Shown here in pieces: positions 1 through 10,318 of a stretch of 64,000 nucleotides of DNA. Location: assembly GCF_002951615.1 (NCBI RefSeq), contig NZ_CP019062.1:992001-1056000 (forward strand), read 5' to 3'. The stretch is from Rahnella sikkimica. GTDB lineage: Bacteria > Pseudomonadota > Gammaproteobacteria > Enterobacterales > Enterobacteriaceae. Numbering within the stretch: position 1 is the stretch's first letter; each line of letters starts with the position of its first letter. A program made the translations under genes and the position numbers. Under the pieces are notes generated by a model. It worked only from the letters and a program-made list of their open reading frames with translations, was not told the origin of the DNA and did not search any database.

Positions 1-122
1 CGGGCAATCAGAGTACATTGTTGCTGAAATAAAATTACAATATGTACCCGAGATAATTCGAGTTGCAGCGCACGCAAAGGCAACCAGAATAAATTAGGTA
101 TTCCTGCATTGAGGAGAAGAAC

Positions 123-1597
123 ATGGCGGTAACTCAGACAGCCCAGGCTTGTGATCTGGTAATTTTCGGTGCAAAGGGCGATCTTGCGCGCCGTAAGCTG
201 TTGCCTTCCTTGTATCAGTTAGAGAAAGCGGGTCACATTCACCCTGACACCCGTATCATCGGTGTCGGACGTGCGGAATGGGACAAAGCGGCCTATACCG
301 AAGTGGTTAAAGAAGCACTGACCACCTTCATGAAAGAAAAAATTGATCCGGAACTGTGGGATAAACTCAGTGCCCGTCTTGATTTCTGTAACCTTGATGT
401 CAACGATCTGAAGCATTTTAAAGTACTCGGCAAAATGCTGGATCAAAAAAATCGCGCCACCATTAACTACTTTGCGATTGCCCCAGGTCACTTCGGCGCA
501 ATCTGCCGGGGTCTGGGTGAAGCAGGGCTGAACAAAGAACCTGCGCGCGTTGTGATGGAAAAACCACTGGGACACTCGCTTGAGTCTTCTCAGGTCATCA
601 ACGATCAGGTCGCAGAGTACTTCGCTGAATCTCAGGTTTACCGTATCGACCATTATCTGGGTAAAGAAACGGTTCTGAACCTGCTGGCGCTGCGTTTCGC
701 CAACAACCTGTTCGCCAGCAACTGGGATAACCGCACTATTGACCACGTGCAGATCACCGTCGCTGAAGAAGTGGGTATCGAAGGCCGCTGGGGGTATTTC
801 GATGACGCGGGCCAGATGCGCGACATGATCCAGAACCACTTGCTGCAAATTCTGACCATGATTGCCATGTCGCCACCGGCCGATCTGAGCACTGACCGTA
901 TTCGTGATGAAAAAGTCAAAGTGCTGCGTTCCCTGCGTCGTATCGACCAGTCAAACGTGCGCGAAAACACCGTGCGCGGCCAGTACACCGCCGGCTTCGT
1001 ACAGGGCAAAAAGTGCCTGGCTATTTGGAAGAAGAAGGCGCGAAAAAAACCAGCAGCACCGAAACTTTCGTGTCAATCCGTGTGGATATCGACAACTGGC
1101 AGTGGGCTGGCGTGCCGTTCTACCTGCGTACCGGTAAACGTCTGCCGACCAAATGTTCTGAAGTTGTGGTGTATTTCAAGAGCCCGGCGCTGAACCTGTT
1201 CCGTGATTCTTACCAGCAGTTGCCGCAGAATAAACTGACCATTCGTCTGCAACCGGACGAAGGTATTGAAATCGAAGTGCTGAACAAGGTTCCGGGTCTG
1301 GAACACAAACATCGTCTGCAGACCACCAAACTGGACCTGAGCTTCACCGAAACCTTCAACGAGCAACACATCGCTGATGCTTACGAGCGTCTGCTGCTGG
1401 AAACCATGCGTGGGATCCAGGCGCTGTTCGTCCGTCGTGACGAAGTGGAAGAAGCCTGGAAATGGGTCGACTCCATCATGAATGCATGGGCGGCGGAAAG
1501 CGAAGCACCAAAACCGTATCAGTCCGGTACATGGGGGCCGGTGGCTTCTGTGGCCATGATTACCCGTGACGGCCGTTCCTGGAACGAGTTCGAATAA
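123..1597 (+). pseudogene. zwf: Glucose-6-phosphate dehydrogenase, interrupted by a 1-nt frameshift
   Basis: The two parts together match enterobacterial Zwf (491 aa) along its whole length. Zwf oxidises glucose-6-phosphate with NADP in the oxidative pentose phosphate pathway in the cytosol. The first frame starts [20 protein letters not shown], with the Rossmann motif, and contains the catalytic RIDHYLGKE segment. It runs correctly to FVQGKK near codon 296 and then turns into nonsense that stops at 1193. The correct sequence ([10 protein letters not shown] to DGRSWNEFE) resumes one frame over and ends at 1597. The total length is one base short of 491 codons plus stop. The break falls at a run of five A at 1008-1012 where six are expected for GGC AAA AAA GTG. 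It is either a real null allele or a homopolymer sequencing error. Confidence 0.93.
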
Positions 1598-1610
1598 CCG
1601 GTGATCCTTT

Positions 1611-1639
1611 AAAAAACGCTGCTCATGCAGCGTTTTTTT
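1611..1639 (+). terminator. Intrinsic terminator after zwf
   Basis: Perfect stem AACGCTGC / GCAGCGTT with a TCAT loop, preceded by A and followed by a T run. It lies 13 bp after the zwf stop. Confidence 0.9.
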
Positions 1640-1801
1640 ATGACACATCAATTCTTTTCGCAGTCAGGAATAGTAGTATCTCGTCGAATCGGGTGTGGTC
1701 GGTTTCTGGCAACGTTTTTTCTTTCTGAAAAGTTGCCAGACCCTGTGGCAGGGGCGCGCCATCAATCACAACGGTGCCTGCGGGCATGAACGGAGAACAA
1801 G

Positions 1802-2443
1802 ATGAAAAACTGGAAAACAAGCGCGGAACAAATTCTGACCTCAGGGCCGGTTGTTCCTGTGATTGTTATCAACAAACTGGAACACGCCGTTCCGCTGGCG
1901 AAAGCGCTGGTTGCCGGTGGTGTGCGTGTGCTGGAAGTGACGTTACGTACCGCTTGTGCGATGGACGCAATCCGTGCGATTGCCAAAGAAGTGCCGGACG
2001 CCATTATTGGTGCGGGTACCGTTCTCAATCCTGAACAACTGGCCGAAGTCACCGAAGCAGGCGCTCAGTTTGCGATCAGCCCTGGCCTGACAGATGCTTT
2101 GCTGAAAGCCGCCAGCGCCGGTTCTATCCCATTAATTCCGGGGATCTGCACCGTATCAGAACTGATGATGGGTCTGGATGCCGGTCTGCGTGAATTCAAA
2201 TTCTTCCCGGCGGAAGCTAACGGCGGCGTGAAAGCGTTGCAGGCGATTGCCGGTCCGTTCCCGCAAGTGCGTTTCTGCCCGACCGGTGGAATTTCACCGG
2301 CGAACTACCGTGATTATCTGGCGCTGAAAAGCGTGCTGTGCATCGGCGGTTCATGGCTGGTGCCTGCGGACGCGCTGGAAAGCGGCGATTACGCACGTAT
2401 CACTGAGCTGGCGAAAGAAGCCGTTGCAGGCGCAAAAGCGTAA
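1802..2443 (+). CDS. eda: 2-dehydro-3-deoxyphosphogluconate (KDPG/KHG) aldolase
   Basis: The 213-aa protein has the usual Eda length and starts [20 protein letters not shown]. It cleaves KDPG to pyruvate and glyceraldehyde-3-phosphate in the Entner-Doudoroff pathway, and also cleaves 4-hydroxy-2-oxoglutarate. Glu45 (VLEVTLR) and the Schiff-base Lys133 ([12 protein letters not shown]) sit where the family has them. An ATG at 1802 follows GGAGAACAAG. It lies directly downstream of zwf with its own leader. In E. coli, edd (phosphogluconate dehydratase) lies between the two genes; here there is no room for it. Eda would then serve hexuronate-derived KDPG unless edd is elsewhere. Confidence 0.97.
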   Translation: MKNWKTSAEQILTSGPVVPVIVINKLEHAVPLAKALVAGGVRVLEVTLRTACAMDAIRAIAKEVPDAIIGAGTVLNPEQLAEVTEAGAQFAISPGLTDALLKAASAGSIPLIPGICTVSELMMGLDAGLREFKFFPAEANGGVKALQAIAGPFPQVRFCPTGGISPANYRDYLALKSVLCIGGSWLVPADALESGDYARITELAKEAVAGAKA

Positions 2444-2505
2444 TACCCGTCATCCTTCGTGTTGCCTTAACGTGACCCGAATGTTATAGGGTATTTCAAA
2501 ATGAG

Positions 2506-2530
2506 AAAACCTCCCGCGGGAGGTTTTTTT
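2506..2530. terminator. Bidirectional terminator between eda and yoaB
   Basis: AAAACCTCCC / GGGAGGTTTT, a perfect palindrome with A and T tracts on both sides. It can serve eda (plus) and the convergent yoaB (minus). Confidence 0.9.
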
Positions 2531-2548
2531 ATGTCTGAGATCCGGCGC

Positions 2549-2893
2549 TTAGCGTGCGGCGATGATCTTAATTTCGATTTTGTATTTCGGGTTCATCAGG
2601 TTTGCCTGCACGGTGCAGCGAACCGGCGCGTTACCCGGAGACACCCAAGCATCCCAGGCTTCGTTCATCGCCGGGAAATCTTCCTTGTGAACCAGAAACA
2701 GCGTGGCATCGAGAATTTTGCTTTTGTCTGAACCGGCTTCAGTCAGCACCGCATCGATGATAGCCAGCGTTTCAGCGGTCTGATCTTTAGCATTCGCATC
2801 CAGATTTTCCGGCACCGCGGTGTAATAAATGGTGTCGTTGTGGATGACCACATCGGACATGCGTGGCTCAGGTCGGATCCGTTGGATAGTCAT
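2549..2893 (-). CDS. yoaB: RidA/YjgF-family protein YoaB
   Basis: The 114-aa protein starts MTIQRIRPEPRMSDVVIHND and matches YoaB, a cytosolic RidA-superfamily protein. RidA relatives hydrolyse reactive enamine/imine intermediates made by PLP enzymes. The C-terminal part with the conserved Arg-Cys pair (APVRCTVQANLMNPKYKIEI) is present, where the RidA active-site Arg lies. It is divergent from yoaA across 144 bp, the same arrangement as in E. coli. Confidence 0.9.
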   Translation of the reverse strand: MTIQRIRPEPRMSDVVIHNDTIYYTAVPENLDANAKDQTAETLAIIDAVLTEAGSDKSKILDATLFLVHKEDFPAMNEAWDAWVSPGNAPVRCTVQANLMNPKYKIEIKIIAAR

Positions 2894-3037
2894 ACTGTTG
2901 TGCTCCCGTTAGTCACTTTTTATTGATGGCGGTAAGGGTAACACAAAGGTTTGCTGCGTTGGATTGGCAGATGGCGGTGGCGGTGAGGGCGTTCGGTTGG
3001 CATAATCACTGCTGATCCGTACAGGTAGAGAGATGCA

Positions 3038-4951
3038 GTGACAGACGATTTTGCAACAGATGGCGCCCTGGCGCAGAAAATTGAAGGTTTCAAACCCCGT
3101 GAACCGCAGCGTCTGATGGCGCAGGCCGTCAGCAAAGCCATCAGTGGTAAACAAGGGCTGGTCGTTGAGGCCGGAACCGGAACCGGGAAAACCTACGCCT
3201 ATCTCGCGCCGGCATTACGCTCGGGCAAAAAAGTCATTATTTCTACCGGCTCGAAAAACTTACAGGATCAGCTGTTTTCCCGTGACCTGCCGAAAGTCGC
3301 TTCTGCGCTGCAATTTAAAGGCCGTCTGGCGCTGCTGAAAGGGCGCTCGAATTATCTGTGTCTGGAACGTCTGGAGCAGCAATCACTATCTGGCGGTGAT
3401 CTCGCCAGTCAGGCGCTCAGCGAACTTGCGCATCTGCGGCACTGGTCGAGCAGCACGGAAGAGGGCGATATCAGTACCTGCACCGTGGTGCCGGAAGACA
3501 GTTTTGTCTGGCCGCTGGTGACCAGCACCAACGATAACTGTCTGGGCAGCGACTGCCCGCTCTACAAAGAATGTTTCGTCGTCAAAGCCCGCCGTAAGGC
3601 GATGGACGCGGACGTCGTGGTCGTGAATCATCACCTTTTTATGGCCGATATGGTGGTCAAAGAGAGCGGTTTCGGAGAGCTTATCCCGCAGGCTGACGTG
3701 ATGATTTTCGACGAAGCCCATCAGATCCCCGATATCGCCAGCCAGTATTTCGGTCAGCAGATCACCAGCCGTCAGTTGCTGGATATGGCGAAGGACATCA
3801 CCATCGCTTACCGCACGGAAGTGCGTGATTCGGTGCAGTTGCAGAAAAGCGCTGACCGCCTGAGTCAGAGCACGATGGACTTCCGTCTGGCGCTCGGCGA
3901 GCCCGGTTTTCGCGGTAATTTGCGCGACGTGCTCAGCCAGCCTGCCATTCAGCGCGCGCTTTTGCTGCTCGATGACGCGCTGGAACTATGCTACGACGTG
4001 GTCAAACTGTCTCTCGGGCGCTCTGCTTTACTGGACGCCGCTTTCGAGCGCGCTACGCTGTACCGTAACCGTCTCAAGCGCCTGAAAGATTTGACGATTC
4101 CCGGCTACAGCTACTGGTACGAATGCAATTCACGTCATTTTGTTCTGGCGCTGACGCCGCTGTCGGTGACCGATAAATTCGGTGAAATGATGAAAGAAAA
4201 GCCGGGCGCGTGGATTTTCACTTCCGCAACGCTTTCGGTGAACGATCAGTTACATCATTTCACCGAACGTCTCGGACTGGATGAGGCAGAAACATTGCTG
4301 TTGCCCAGCCCGTTTGATTACGCCAAACAGGCGCTGTTGTGCGTACCGCGTTTTCTGCCTGAATCGAACGGTCAGGGAAGTGCCAAACAGCTGGCGCGTA
4401 TGCTCCGGCCATTGATCGAAGCCAACAAAGGGCGCTGTTTCTTCCTGTGTACCTCGCACAAAATGATGCGTGAGCTGGCAGAAGAATTCCGCGCCAGCCT
4501 GACGCTGCCGGTCTTATTGCAGGGCGAAACCAGCAAAGGTCAGCTTTTGGCGCAGTTTGTCGAAGCGGGCAATGCGTTGCTGGTGGCCACCAGCAGTTTC
4601 TGGGAAGGCGTTGACGTACGCGGTGACGCGCTGTCGTGCGTCATTATCGATAAATTGCCGTTCACCTCGCCGGACGATCCGCTGCTGAAAGCACGTATCG
4701 AAGATTGCCGTTTGCGCGGCGGCGACCCGTTCAATGACGTACAATTACCGGATGCGGTCATTACGCTCAAACAGGGCGTCGGGCGTCTGATCCGTGACAC
4801 CGATGACCGTGGCGTGATGGTGATTTGCGACAACCGGCTTGTCATGCGCCCGTATGGCGAAGTTTTCCTCAACAGTTTGCCGCCGACGCCGCGTACGCGT
4901 GATCTGGCACAAGCGATCCGCTTTTTACAGAACGTGGAAGAGCAGAAATAG
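3038..4951 (+). CDS. yoaA: DinG-family ATP-dependent helicase YoaA
   Basis: The 637-aa protein is an XPD/DinG-type superfamily 2 helicase. The Walker A motif is VEAGTGTGKTYAYL near residue 43-56 and the DEAH box is in MIFDEAHQIPD near residue 222-232. Four cysteines between them (C168, DCPLYKEC and upstream residues around 110-180) correspond to the iron-sulfur cluster region of the family. Motif VI appears as QGVGRLIRDTDDRG. In E. coli, YoaA works with the Pol III chi subunit in DNA repair and replication-fork tolerance. The start is GTG at 3038; the preceding AGGTAGAGAG leader supports it, and no ATG lies close by in frame. Confidence 0.94.
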   Translation: MTDDFATDGALAQKIEGFKPREPQRLMAQAVSKAISGKQGLVVEAGTGTGKTYAYLAPALRSGKKVIISTGSKNLQDQLFSRDLPKVASALQFKGRLALLKGRSNYLCLERLEQQSLSGGDLASQALSELAHLRHWSSSTEEGDISTCTVVPEDSFVWPLVTSTNDNCLGSDCPLYKECFVVKARRKAMDADVVVVNHHLFMADMVVKESGFGELIPQADVMIFDEAHQIPDIASQYFGQQITSRQLLDMAKDITIAYRTEVRDSVQLQKSADRLSQSTMDFRLALGEPGFRGNLRDVLSQPAIQRALLLLDDALELCYDVVKLSLGRSALLDAAFERATLYRNRLKRLKDLTIPGYSYWYECNSRHFVLALTPLSVTDKFGEMMKEKPGAWIFTSATLSVNDQLHHFTERLGLDEAETLLLPSPFDYAKQALLCVPRFLPESNGQGSAKQLARMLRPLIEANKGRCFFLCTSHKMMRELAEEFRASLTLPVLLQGETSKGQLLAQFVEAGNALLVATSSFWEGVDVRGDALSCVIIDKLPFTSPDDPLLKARIEDCRLRGGDPFNDVQLPDAVITLKQGVGRLIRDTDDRGVMVICDNRLVMRPYGEVFLNSLPPTPRTRDLAQAIRFLQNVEEQK

Positions 4952-5023
4952 CCTTCACGTTATGTTAGGATAGCGCCCCGAAAAAAGGCCCTAACTTATT
5001 CATTTCCCCGCCTGAGGTTTGGC

Positions 5024-5725
5024 ATGTCCACGCGAATTTTAGCAATTGATACGGCGACAGAAGCCTGTTCGGTTGCGCTTTACAATGAGGGCGAAACGCT
5101 CGCCCATTTTGAACTCTGCGCCCGTGAACATACGCAGCGTATTTTGCCGCTGGTGCAGCAGATCCTCGCCGAAGCGGGCCTGACGTTAAATCAGCTCGAT
5201 GCCCTGGCCTTTGGCCGCGGGCCGGGCAGTTTTACCGGCGTGCGTATCGGTATCGGTATGGCACAGGGATTGTCGCTGGGCGCGGAATTGCCGCTGTTGC
5301 CGGTTTCCACTTTGCAGACCATGGCGCAGGGCGCGTATCGGCAGACCGGCGCTGAAAACGTGCTGGCCGCCATCGATGCGCGTATGGGCGAAGTGTACTG
5401 GGGCGAATTTTCCCGGAACGCTCAGGGCGTCTGGAGTGGTGAGAGCACCGAAAAAGTGATCAAACCTGAGCAACTCACCGAACAGACCGGTTCACTGACC
5501 GGCCGTTTTGCGACCGTTGGGACCGGCTGGGAAGCTTATCCACATTTGCTGGGTGAATCTCCGGTTGTAGAATTATTTGATGGCAAAATGTTACTACCCC
5601 ACGCGGAAGATATGCTGCCGCTGGCGCTCCAGCTCTGGGAAAACGGCGTTCGCGTAAATCCTGAAGATGCTGAACCCACTTATCTGCGCAACGAAGTTAC
5701 GTGGAAAAAGCTGCCAGGACGGTAA
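5024..5725 (+). CDS. tsaB: tRNA threonylcarbamoyladenosine modification protein TsaB
   Basis: The 233-aa ASKHA-fold protein starts [20 protein letters not shown] and contains the family segment [20 protein letters not shown]. TsaB (YeaZ) is the scaffold subunit of the TsaBDE complex, which makes t6A37 on tRNAs that read ANN codons. It lacks the metal-binding histidines of TsaD, as expected for a TsaB. The ATG follows GAGGTTTGGC. It lies 72 bp after yoaA and 62 bp before the Slp-family gene, matching the E. coli yoaA-tsaB-yeaY order. Confidence 0.96.
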   Translation: MSTRILAIDTATEACSVALYNEGETLAHFELCAREHTQRILPLVQQILAEAGLTLNQLDALAFGRGPGSFTGVRIGIGMAQGLSLGAELPLLPVSTLQTMAQGAYRQTGAENVLAAIDARMGEVYWGEFSRNAQGVWSGESTEKVIKPEQLTEQTGSLTGRFATVGTGWEAYPHLLGESPVVELFDGKMLLPHAEDMLPLALQLWENGVRVNPEDAEPTYLRNEVTWKKLPGR

Positions 5726-5787
5726 GTTACCGCAACTTGTGTACTTAAAAGTGGTCAAAATTAAAAGTATGCACAGGAGTCATCGCA

Positions 5788-6420
5788 ATGCGTAAGTGGT
5801 CAGCAGTCCAGCAGTTTTCGGTTCAGACAGGTAAGAAATGGGCGTTGAGCGCGGTCGCGCTGAGCGTACTGGTGTTGTCAGGATGTGTCACCGTTCCGGA
5901 TGAAATCCGCGGAACCACGGCAACGCCGCAAATGAATTTACAGGCGGTGCAGGGCGCGCCGAATCTGTATGTCGGGCAGGAGTCGCGTTTTGGCGGCAAA
6001 GTGGTGACGGTCACCAATTTGCAAAATAAAACACGTCTCGAAATCGCCACAATGCCGCTTGATGATGGCGCACGGCCAATACTGGGCTCAGCATCGCGTG
6101 GCCGTATCCTGGCCTACATCAACGGTTTCGTCGATCCGGTGGATTACCGCAACCAACTCGTGACCGTGGTCGGCCCGATCACCGGTGTTGAAAAAGGCAC
6201 CGTAGGCCAGTCGTCCTATGATTTTGTGACCGTTAACGTCAACAGTTTTAAACGGTGGCGTATTGAGCAGCAAGTCGTGATGCCGCCTCAGCCGATTGGC
6301 CCGTGGGGTTGGGGATACGGGGGACCGTACGACAGCTGGGGGCGAGGGTTTGGGCCCGGATGGGGGCCCGGCTGGTATAACATGGGGCCCGCACGGGTCC
6401 AGAGCGTCGTCACCGAATAA
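5788..6420 (+). CDS. yeaY: Slp-family outer-membrane lipoprotein (YeaY-like)
   Basis: The 210-aa protein has a long N-terminal signal with a lipobox, VLSGC, so the mature lipoprotein starts at Cys33. The body ([55 protein letters not shown]) matches YeaY/Slp. The C-terminus [11 protein letters not shown] corresponds to that of E. coli YeaY, so the stop at 6420 looks authentic despite an open Pro/His-rich frame beyond it. The region before it is very rich in Gly and Trp. The function of the family is poorly known; Slp is induced by starvation and stationary phase. Confidence 0.9.
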   Translation: MRKWSAVQQFSVQTGKKWALSAVALSVLVLSGCVTVPDEIRGTTATPQMNLQAVQGAPNLYVGQESRFGGKVVTVTNLQNKTRLEIATMPLDDGARPILGSASRGRILAYINGFVDPVDYRNQLVTVVGPITGVEKGTVGQSSYDFVTVNVNSFKRWRIEQQVVMPPQPIGPWGWGYGGPYDSWGRGFGPGWGPGWYNMGPARVQSVVTE

Positions 6421-6776
6421 CCGGCACAATCATGGTGCGCCGCCTCCGCACGGGGCTCCACCGCCACACGGCGGTCAGCCCCCGCATGGCCCGCCACCTC
6501 AGGCTGCAATGAGGCCGGCACCGGGACATCCGGCACCGCCGCCGCCGCCGAAAAAGTAAAAACAGACAAGATCGTTGCTAAGGCGGCTTAATTGCCGCCT
6601 TTTTCTTTTTAAGCCACGGACGGTTTGGCTCACGAAGGGCACAGAAAAAGTGACCCGCCTCTCAACCTCGACATTGTTTGAAACGCAACTGGTAAGCTGA
6701 GTTAAAATATTGTTAAAGACGTGATAAAACTCGTCAAATTGAGACGGCAACAGTACATGATTTCAGGAGTGATACC
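6421..6776 (+). other. Intergenic region between yeaY and fadD
   Basis: 356 bp without a convincing gene. Bases 6421-6559 stay open in another frame and would encode Pro/His/Gly-rich sequence. A strong terminator follows at 6580-6610. The rest is an AT-richer fadD leader with GGAGTGATACC ahead of the TTG start. In E. coli this region carries FadR operators; no confident FadR box could be picked by eye. Confidence 0.55.
6580..6610 (+). terminator. Intrinsic terminator upstream of fadD
   Basis: Stem AAGGCGGC / GCCGCCTT with a TTAATT loop, followed by TTTTCTTTTT. It ends the yoaA-tsaB-yeaY transcription unit. Confidence 0.9.
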
Positions 6777-8474
6777 TTGGAAAAGGTTTGGCTAAAACGT
6801 TATCCGGCGGATGTTCCCGAGAACATCGACCCTGACCGCTACAGCTCGCTGGTCGAGATGTTTGAGAATGCCACGCTGTGCTATGCCGACAGCCCGGCGT
6901 TTATCAACATGGGCGAGGTCATGACGTTCCGTAAGCTCGAGGAGCGTAGTCGTGCTTTTGCGGCCTATCTGCAAAACCAGTTGGGGCTGAAAAAAGGCGA
7001 CCGCGTCGCCCTGATGATGCCTAATCTGCTGCAATATCCGATTGCGCTGTTTGGCGTCTTGCGCGCGGGCATGGTCGTCGTGAACGTTAACCCGCTGTAT
7101 ACGCCGCGCGAGCTGGAACATCAGCTTAACGATAGCGGTGCCAGCGCCATTGTGATTGTGTCCAACTTTGCCCATACGCTGGAAAAAGTGGTCTACAAAA
7201 CGCAGATCAAGCATGTGATCCTGACCCGGATGGGCGATCAGCTTTCTGCAGCAAAAGGCACACTGGTTAATTTTGTTGTCAAATATGTGAAACGGCTGGT
7301 GCCTAAGTATCACCTGCCGAACGCGATTTCCTTCCGCAGTGCCCTGCAATACGGGCGTCGTTTGCAATACATCAAACCCGATATCATCAATGATGATCTG
7401 GCGTTTCTGCAATATACCGGCGGAACCACCGGCGTGGCGAAGGGCGCGATGCTGACGCACCGGAACATGCAGGCCAATCTGGAACAGGCAAAAGCGGCGT
7501 ATGCGCCGTTGCTGCAACCGGGTCATGAACTGGTGGTAACGGCACTGCCGCTGTATCACATCTTTGCGCTGACGGTGAACTGCCTGTTGTTCCTCGATCT
7601 GGGGGGTAAAAGCCTGCTGATTACTAACCCGCGTGATGTGCCGGGCATGGTGAAAGAACTGTCGAAATACCCGTTCACCGCCATCAGCGGGGTGAATACG
7701 CTGTTCAACGCGCTGCTCAATAATGAAGATTTCCGTGAACTGGATTTCTCGACGCTGCGTCTTTCCGTCGGCGGCGGGATGTCGGTTCAGAAGTCTGTCG
7801 CGGATAAGTGGGAAAAGCTGACCGGTAAGCATTTGCTGGAAGGCTATGGCCTGACGGAGTGTTCGCCGCTGGTGGCAGGCAACCCGTATGATCTGAAACA
7901 TTACAGCGGCAGCATCGGTTTACCGGTGCCGTCTACGGAAGTACGACTGGTGGATGATAACGGCCAGGATGTCGCGCCGGGTCAACCCGGAGAGCTGTGG
8001 GTGCGCGGGCCGCAGGTGATGCTGGGCTACTGGCAACGGCCTTCGGCGACCGATGAGGTGCTAAAAGATGGCTGGTTATCGACGGGCGATATCGTTACAG
8101 TGGACGAGCAGGGCTTTTTGCGGATTGTAGATCGCAAAAAAGACATGATTCTGGTTTCCGGTTTCAATGTTTACCCTAACGAAATTGAAGAGGTGGTTTC
8201 ACAACATGACAAAGTACTCGAAGTTGCCGCCATTGGTGTGCCCAACGAGTCGTCGGGTGAAATCGTCAAAATTTGCGTGGTGAAGAAAGATCCGTCACTG
8301 ACCAGCGAAGAACTTCTGGCACATTGTCGCCGGTTACTAACCGGTTACAAAGTACCGAAGATTGTCGAGTTTCGCGATGAGTTACCGAAGTCAAATGTCG
8401 GTAAGATCCTCAGGCGCGAACTTCGCGATGAGCAGGCAAAACCGAAGGACGATACGAAGCAGGATGCGGCATAA
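6777..8474 (+). CDS. fadD: Long-chain fatty acid-CoA ligase
   Basis: The 565-aa protein is collinear with E. coli FadD. It activates long-chain fatty acids to acyl-CoA with ATP at the inner membrane, the entry step to beta-oxidation. The AMP-binding motif [14 protein letters not shown] lies near residue 213-226. The acyl-CoA synthetase signature [20 protein letters not shown] lies near 432-451, and the C-terminal [12 protein letters not shown] lysine is present. The start is TTG at 6777, giving M(E)[23 protein letters not shown] is placed 9 nt ahead of it, and E. coli fadD also uses a UUG start. It is followed by a GC-rich hairpin and rnd, as in E. coli. Confidence 0.97.
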   Translation: MEKVWLKRYPADVPENIDPDRYSSLVEMFENATLCYADSPAFINMGEVMTFRKLEERSRAFAAYLQNQLGLKKGDRVALMMPNLLQYPIALFGVLRAGMVVVNVNPLYTPRELEHQLNDSGASAIVIVSNFAHTLEKVVYKTQIKHVILTRMGDQLSAAKGTLVNFVVKYVKRLVPKYHLPNAISFRSALQYGRRLQYIKPDIINDDLAFLQYTGGTTGVAKGAMLTHRNMQANLEQAKAAYAPLLQPGHELVVTALPLYHIFALTVNCLLFLDLGGKSLLITNPRDVPGMVKELSKYPFTAISGVNTLFNALLNNEDFRELDFSTLRLSVGGGMSVQKSVADKWEKLTGKHLLEGYGLTECSPLVAGNPYDLKHYSGSIGLPVPSTEVRLVDDNGQDVAPGQPGELWVRGPQVMLGYWQRPSATDEVLKDGWLSTGDIVTVDEQGFLRIVDRKKDMILVSGFNVYPNEIEEVVSQHDKVLEVAAIGVPNESSGEIVKICVVKKDPSLTSEELLAHCRRLLTGYKVPKIVEFRDELPKSNVGKILRRELRDEQAKPKDDTKQDAA

Positions 8475-8566
8475 CGTTTGCCCGCTGCGCTGTGATGGTC
8501 ACTCTCAACGCCGGATATGTCCGGCGTTGTCACGTTATAATGCATTAATATTAAGAGAATTAAGAT

Positions 8567-9688
8567 TTGAATTATCAGTTGATCACGACCAATGACGCGC
8601 TGGAGCAGGTTTGCCTTCAGGCCAAAGCGCACAGCAAAATCGCGCTGGATACCGAATTCGTCCGCACCCGCACTTATTACCCGCAACTCGGGCTCATCCA
8701 GTTGTTTGACGGTGAACGGCTGACGCTGATTGATCCGCTGCCGATTACCGCCTGGCAGCCTTTTATCGATTTGCTGGTCAACCCTGATGTCGTGAAATTT
8801 ATCCATGCGGGCAGCGAAGATCTGGAAGTTTTTCTCAATGCTTTTGGCGTGATGCCTGCTCCGCTGATTGATACGCAAATTCTTGCCGCCTTCAGCGGAC
8901 GTCCGCTGTCTTGCGGTTTCGCCCGTCTGGTGGCTGAAACGACCGGCGTTGAGCTGGATAAAAGCGAATCGCGCACCGACTGGATTGCCCGTCCTCTGAG
9001 TGAAAAGCAGTGTGTCTACGCCGCCGCAGATGTCTGGTATCTCTTGCCGCTGGCCGATCAGCTGATGCGTGAAACCGAAGAAGCCGGATGGATGGAGGCC
9101 GCGAAGGACGAATGTCTGGCGTTGTGCCGCCGTCGTAAAGAAGTTCTGCAACCGGAACTGGCTTATCTTGAGATTGGCAATGCCTTCCAGCTGCGTCCGC
9201 GTCAGTTGGGCTGTCTGAAGTTACTGGCCGCGTGGCGACTTAATCAGGCCCGTCAGCGAGACCTGGCCGTTAACTTTGTGGTGCGTGAAGAAAACCTCTG
9301 GCAGGTGGCACGTTATCAGCCTAAATCGCTGGGTGAACTGGAAGCCCTTGGCCTGAGCGGCCCGGAAATCCGTTACCACGGCCGGACGTTGCTGGCGCTG
9401 GTTGAAGAGTCAGAGGCGCTGGCAGAAGACGATTTACCGGCACCTATCTTGAATCTGATTGATCAGCCGGGTTACCGCAAAGCCTTCAAAGACATCAAGG
9501 CGCTGATCCAGACCGTGAGCGAAGAGAGCAGATTAAGTGTCGAGTTACTGGCGTCGCGCCGCCAGATTAATCAGTTATTGAGCCGTCACTGGAAGTTAAA
9601 AGAGAAAGAATCGCAGCCGGAATTAATCAGCGGCTGGAGAGGAAAACTTCTGGCTGAAAGGCTGAACGAAATTCTCAGCCAATATTGA
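8567..9688 (+). CDS. rnd: Ribonuclease D
   Basis: The 373-aa protein is a 3'-5' exoribonuclease that trims tRNA and other small RNA 3' ends. The DEDDy catalytic residues are visible: Asp28 and Glu30 in IALDTEFVRTRTYY, the KFIHAGSEDLEVF segment, and the final Asp/Tyr in CVYAAADVWYLLPL. An HRDC domain follows (residues about 205-290). The start codon is TTG at 8567, the same UUG start known for E. coli rnd, where it limits expression. A TATAAT-like -10 box lies in TTATAATGC just upstream. Confidence 0.96.
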   Translation: MNYQLITTNDALEQVCLQAKAHSKIALDTEFVRTRTYYPQLGLIQLFDGERLTLIDPLPITAWQPFIDLLVNPDVVKFIHAGSEDLEVFLNAFGVMPAPLIDTQILAAFSGRPLSCGFARLVAETTGVELDKSESRTDWIARPLSEKQCVYAAADVWYLLPLADQLMRETEEAGWMEAAKDECLALCRRRKEVLQPELAYLEIGNAFQLRPRQLGCLKLLAAWRLNQARQRDLAVNFVVREENLWQVARYQPKSLGELEALGLSGPEIRYHGRTLLALVEESEALAEDDLPAPILNLIDQPGYRKAFKDIKALIQTVSEESRLSVELLASRRQINQLLSRHWKLKEKESQPELISGWRGKLLAERLNEILSQY

Positions 9689-10039
9689 TTGGCTCACCGC
9701 GTTTTAAATAGCGTGATACAAGAACTTAAATTATAAGGCGGAGAATTTCTCCGCTTTTTTGTTTTTTGTTAACCGCATATTCAAATAATAGCAGCGGGAT
9801 AATGTTCGCGGAAGAATTTACACGAAGGATATTAATCAGCTTGGCTGAATGGTATTGGTCTTAATCATAATGTCAGATAATAAATAGAGCAGGGCGCGGA
9901 ACAATTATTTAGTGGGAATATATACAGTAGTACGGCGAGGGAATGAGGCTGGCAGGCAGGAAACAGGGCAATAATTCAGTAGCCCTCTGAGAAAACAGAG
10001 GGCGCTATGCTGATAAAAACACCTGCAAACAGACTGCTG
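9689..10039. other. AT-rich intergenic region between rnd and minE
   Basis: 351 bp with no gene. It holds the rnd terminator (9738-9760), then AT-rich sequence, then a perfect 8-bp hairpin GCCCTCTG / CAGAGGGC at 9982-10003 that could end leftward min transcription although it lacks a clear U tract. Nothing else is recognised. Confidence 0.6.
9738..9760 (+). terminator. Intrinsic terminator after rnd
   Basis: Stem GCGGAGA / TCTCCGC with an ATT loop, followed by six T. Confidence 0.9.
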
Positions 10040-10315
10040 TCATTTAGGTGCTTCTTCCGATTCTGACTCTGGCAGGGTGACGTTCAGTTCCAGTACGGAA
10101 ATATCATCACCTTTTTGCTCGAACTGAACCTGCAACATTTCGGGGTCAATCTTAATGTACTTACAGATGACCGCCAAAATATCACGTTTCAAATCAGGCA
10201 GATACGACGGTTCACTATCCCCTCGACGCCGTTCGGCTACGATGATCTGTAGCCGTTCCTTGGCTATATTGGCTGTCGATTTTTTGCGGGACAGAAAGAA
10301 ATCTAACAATGCCAT
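10040..10315 (-). CDS. minE: Cell division topological specificity factor MinE
   Basis: The 91-aa protein starts [20 protein letters not shown], the MinD-binding and membrane-targeting N-terminus of MinE. A topological specificity domain ([15 protein letters not shown]...[13 protein letters not shown]) follows. MinE stimulates MinD ATPase and drives the pole-to-pole oscillation that places the septum at midcell. It is last in the minC-minD-minE operon, 3 bp after minD. E. coli MinE has 88 aa. Confidence 0.98.
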   Translation of the reverse strand: MALLDFFLSRKKSTANIAKERLQIIVAERRRGDSEPSYLPDLKRDILAVICKYIKIDPEMLQVQFEQKGDDISVLELNVTLPESESEEAPK

Positions 10316-10318
10316 GGT

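Noticed and set aside
6421..6559. Pro/His-rich open frame after the Slp-family gene, as if the lipoprotein were truncated by a frameshift
   Set aside because: The annotated C-terminus [11 protein letters not shown] matches that of E. coli YeaY, so the gene is complete; the tail frame has no start of its own with a ribosome binding site.
6792..7901. Very long open frame on the strand opposite fadD
   Set aside because: It mirrors the codon pattern of fadD, has a Gln/Arg/His-rich composition and no recognisable domain.
8506..8529. Terminator after fadD
   Set aside because: The hairpin CAACGCCGGA/TCCGGCGTTG is strong but is not followed by a T run, so it is not called as an intrinsic terminator.
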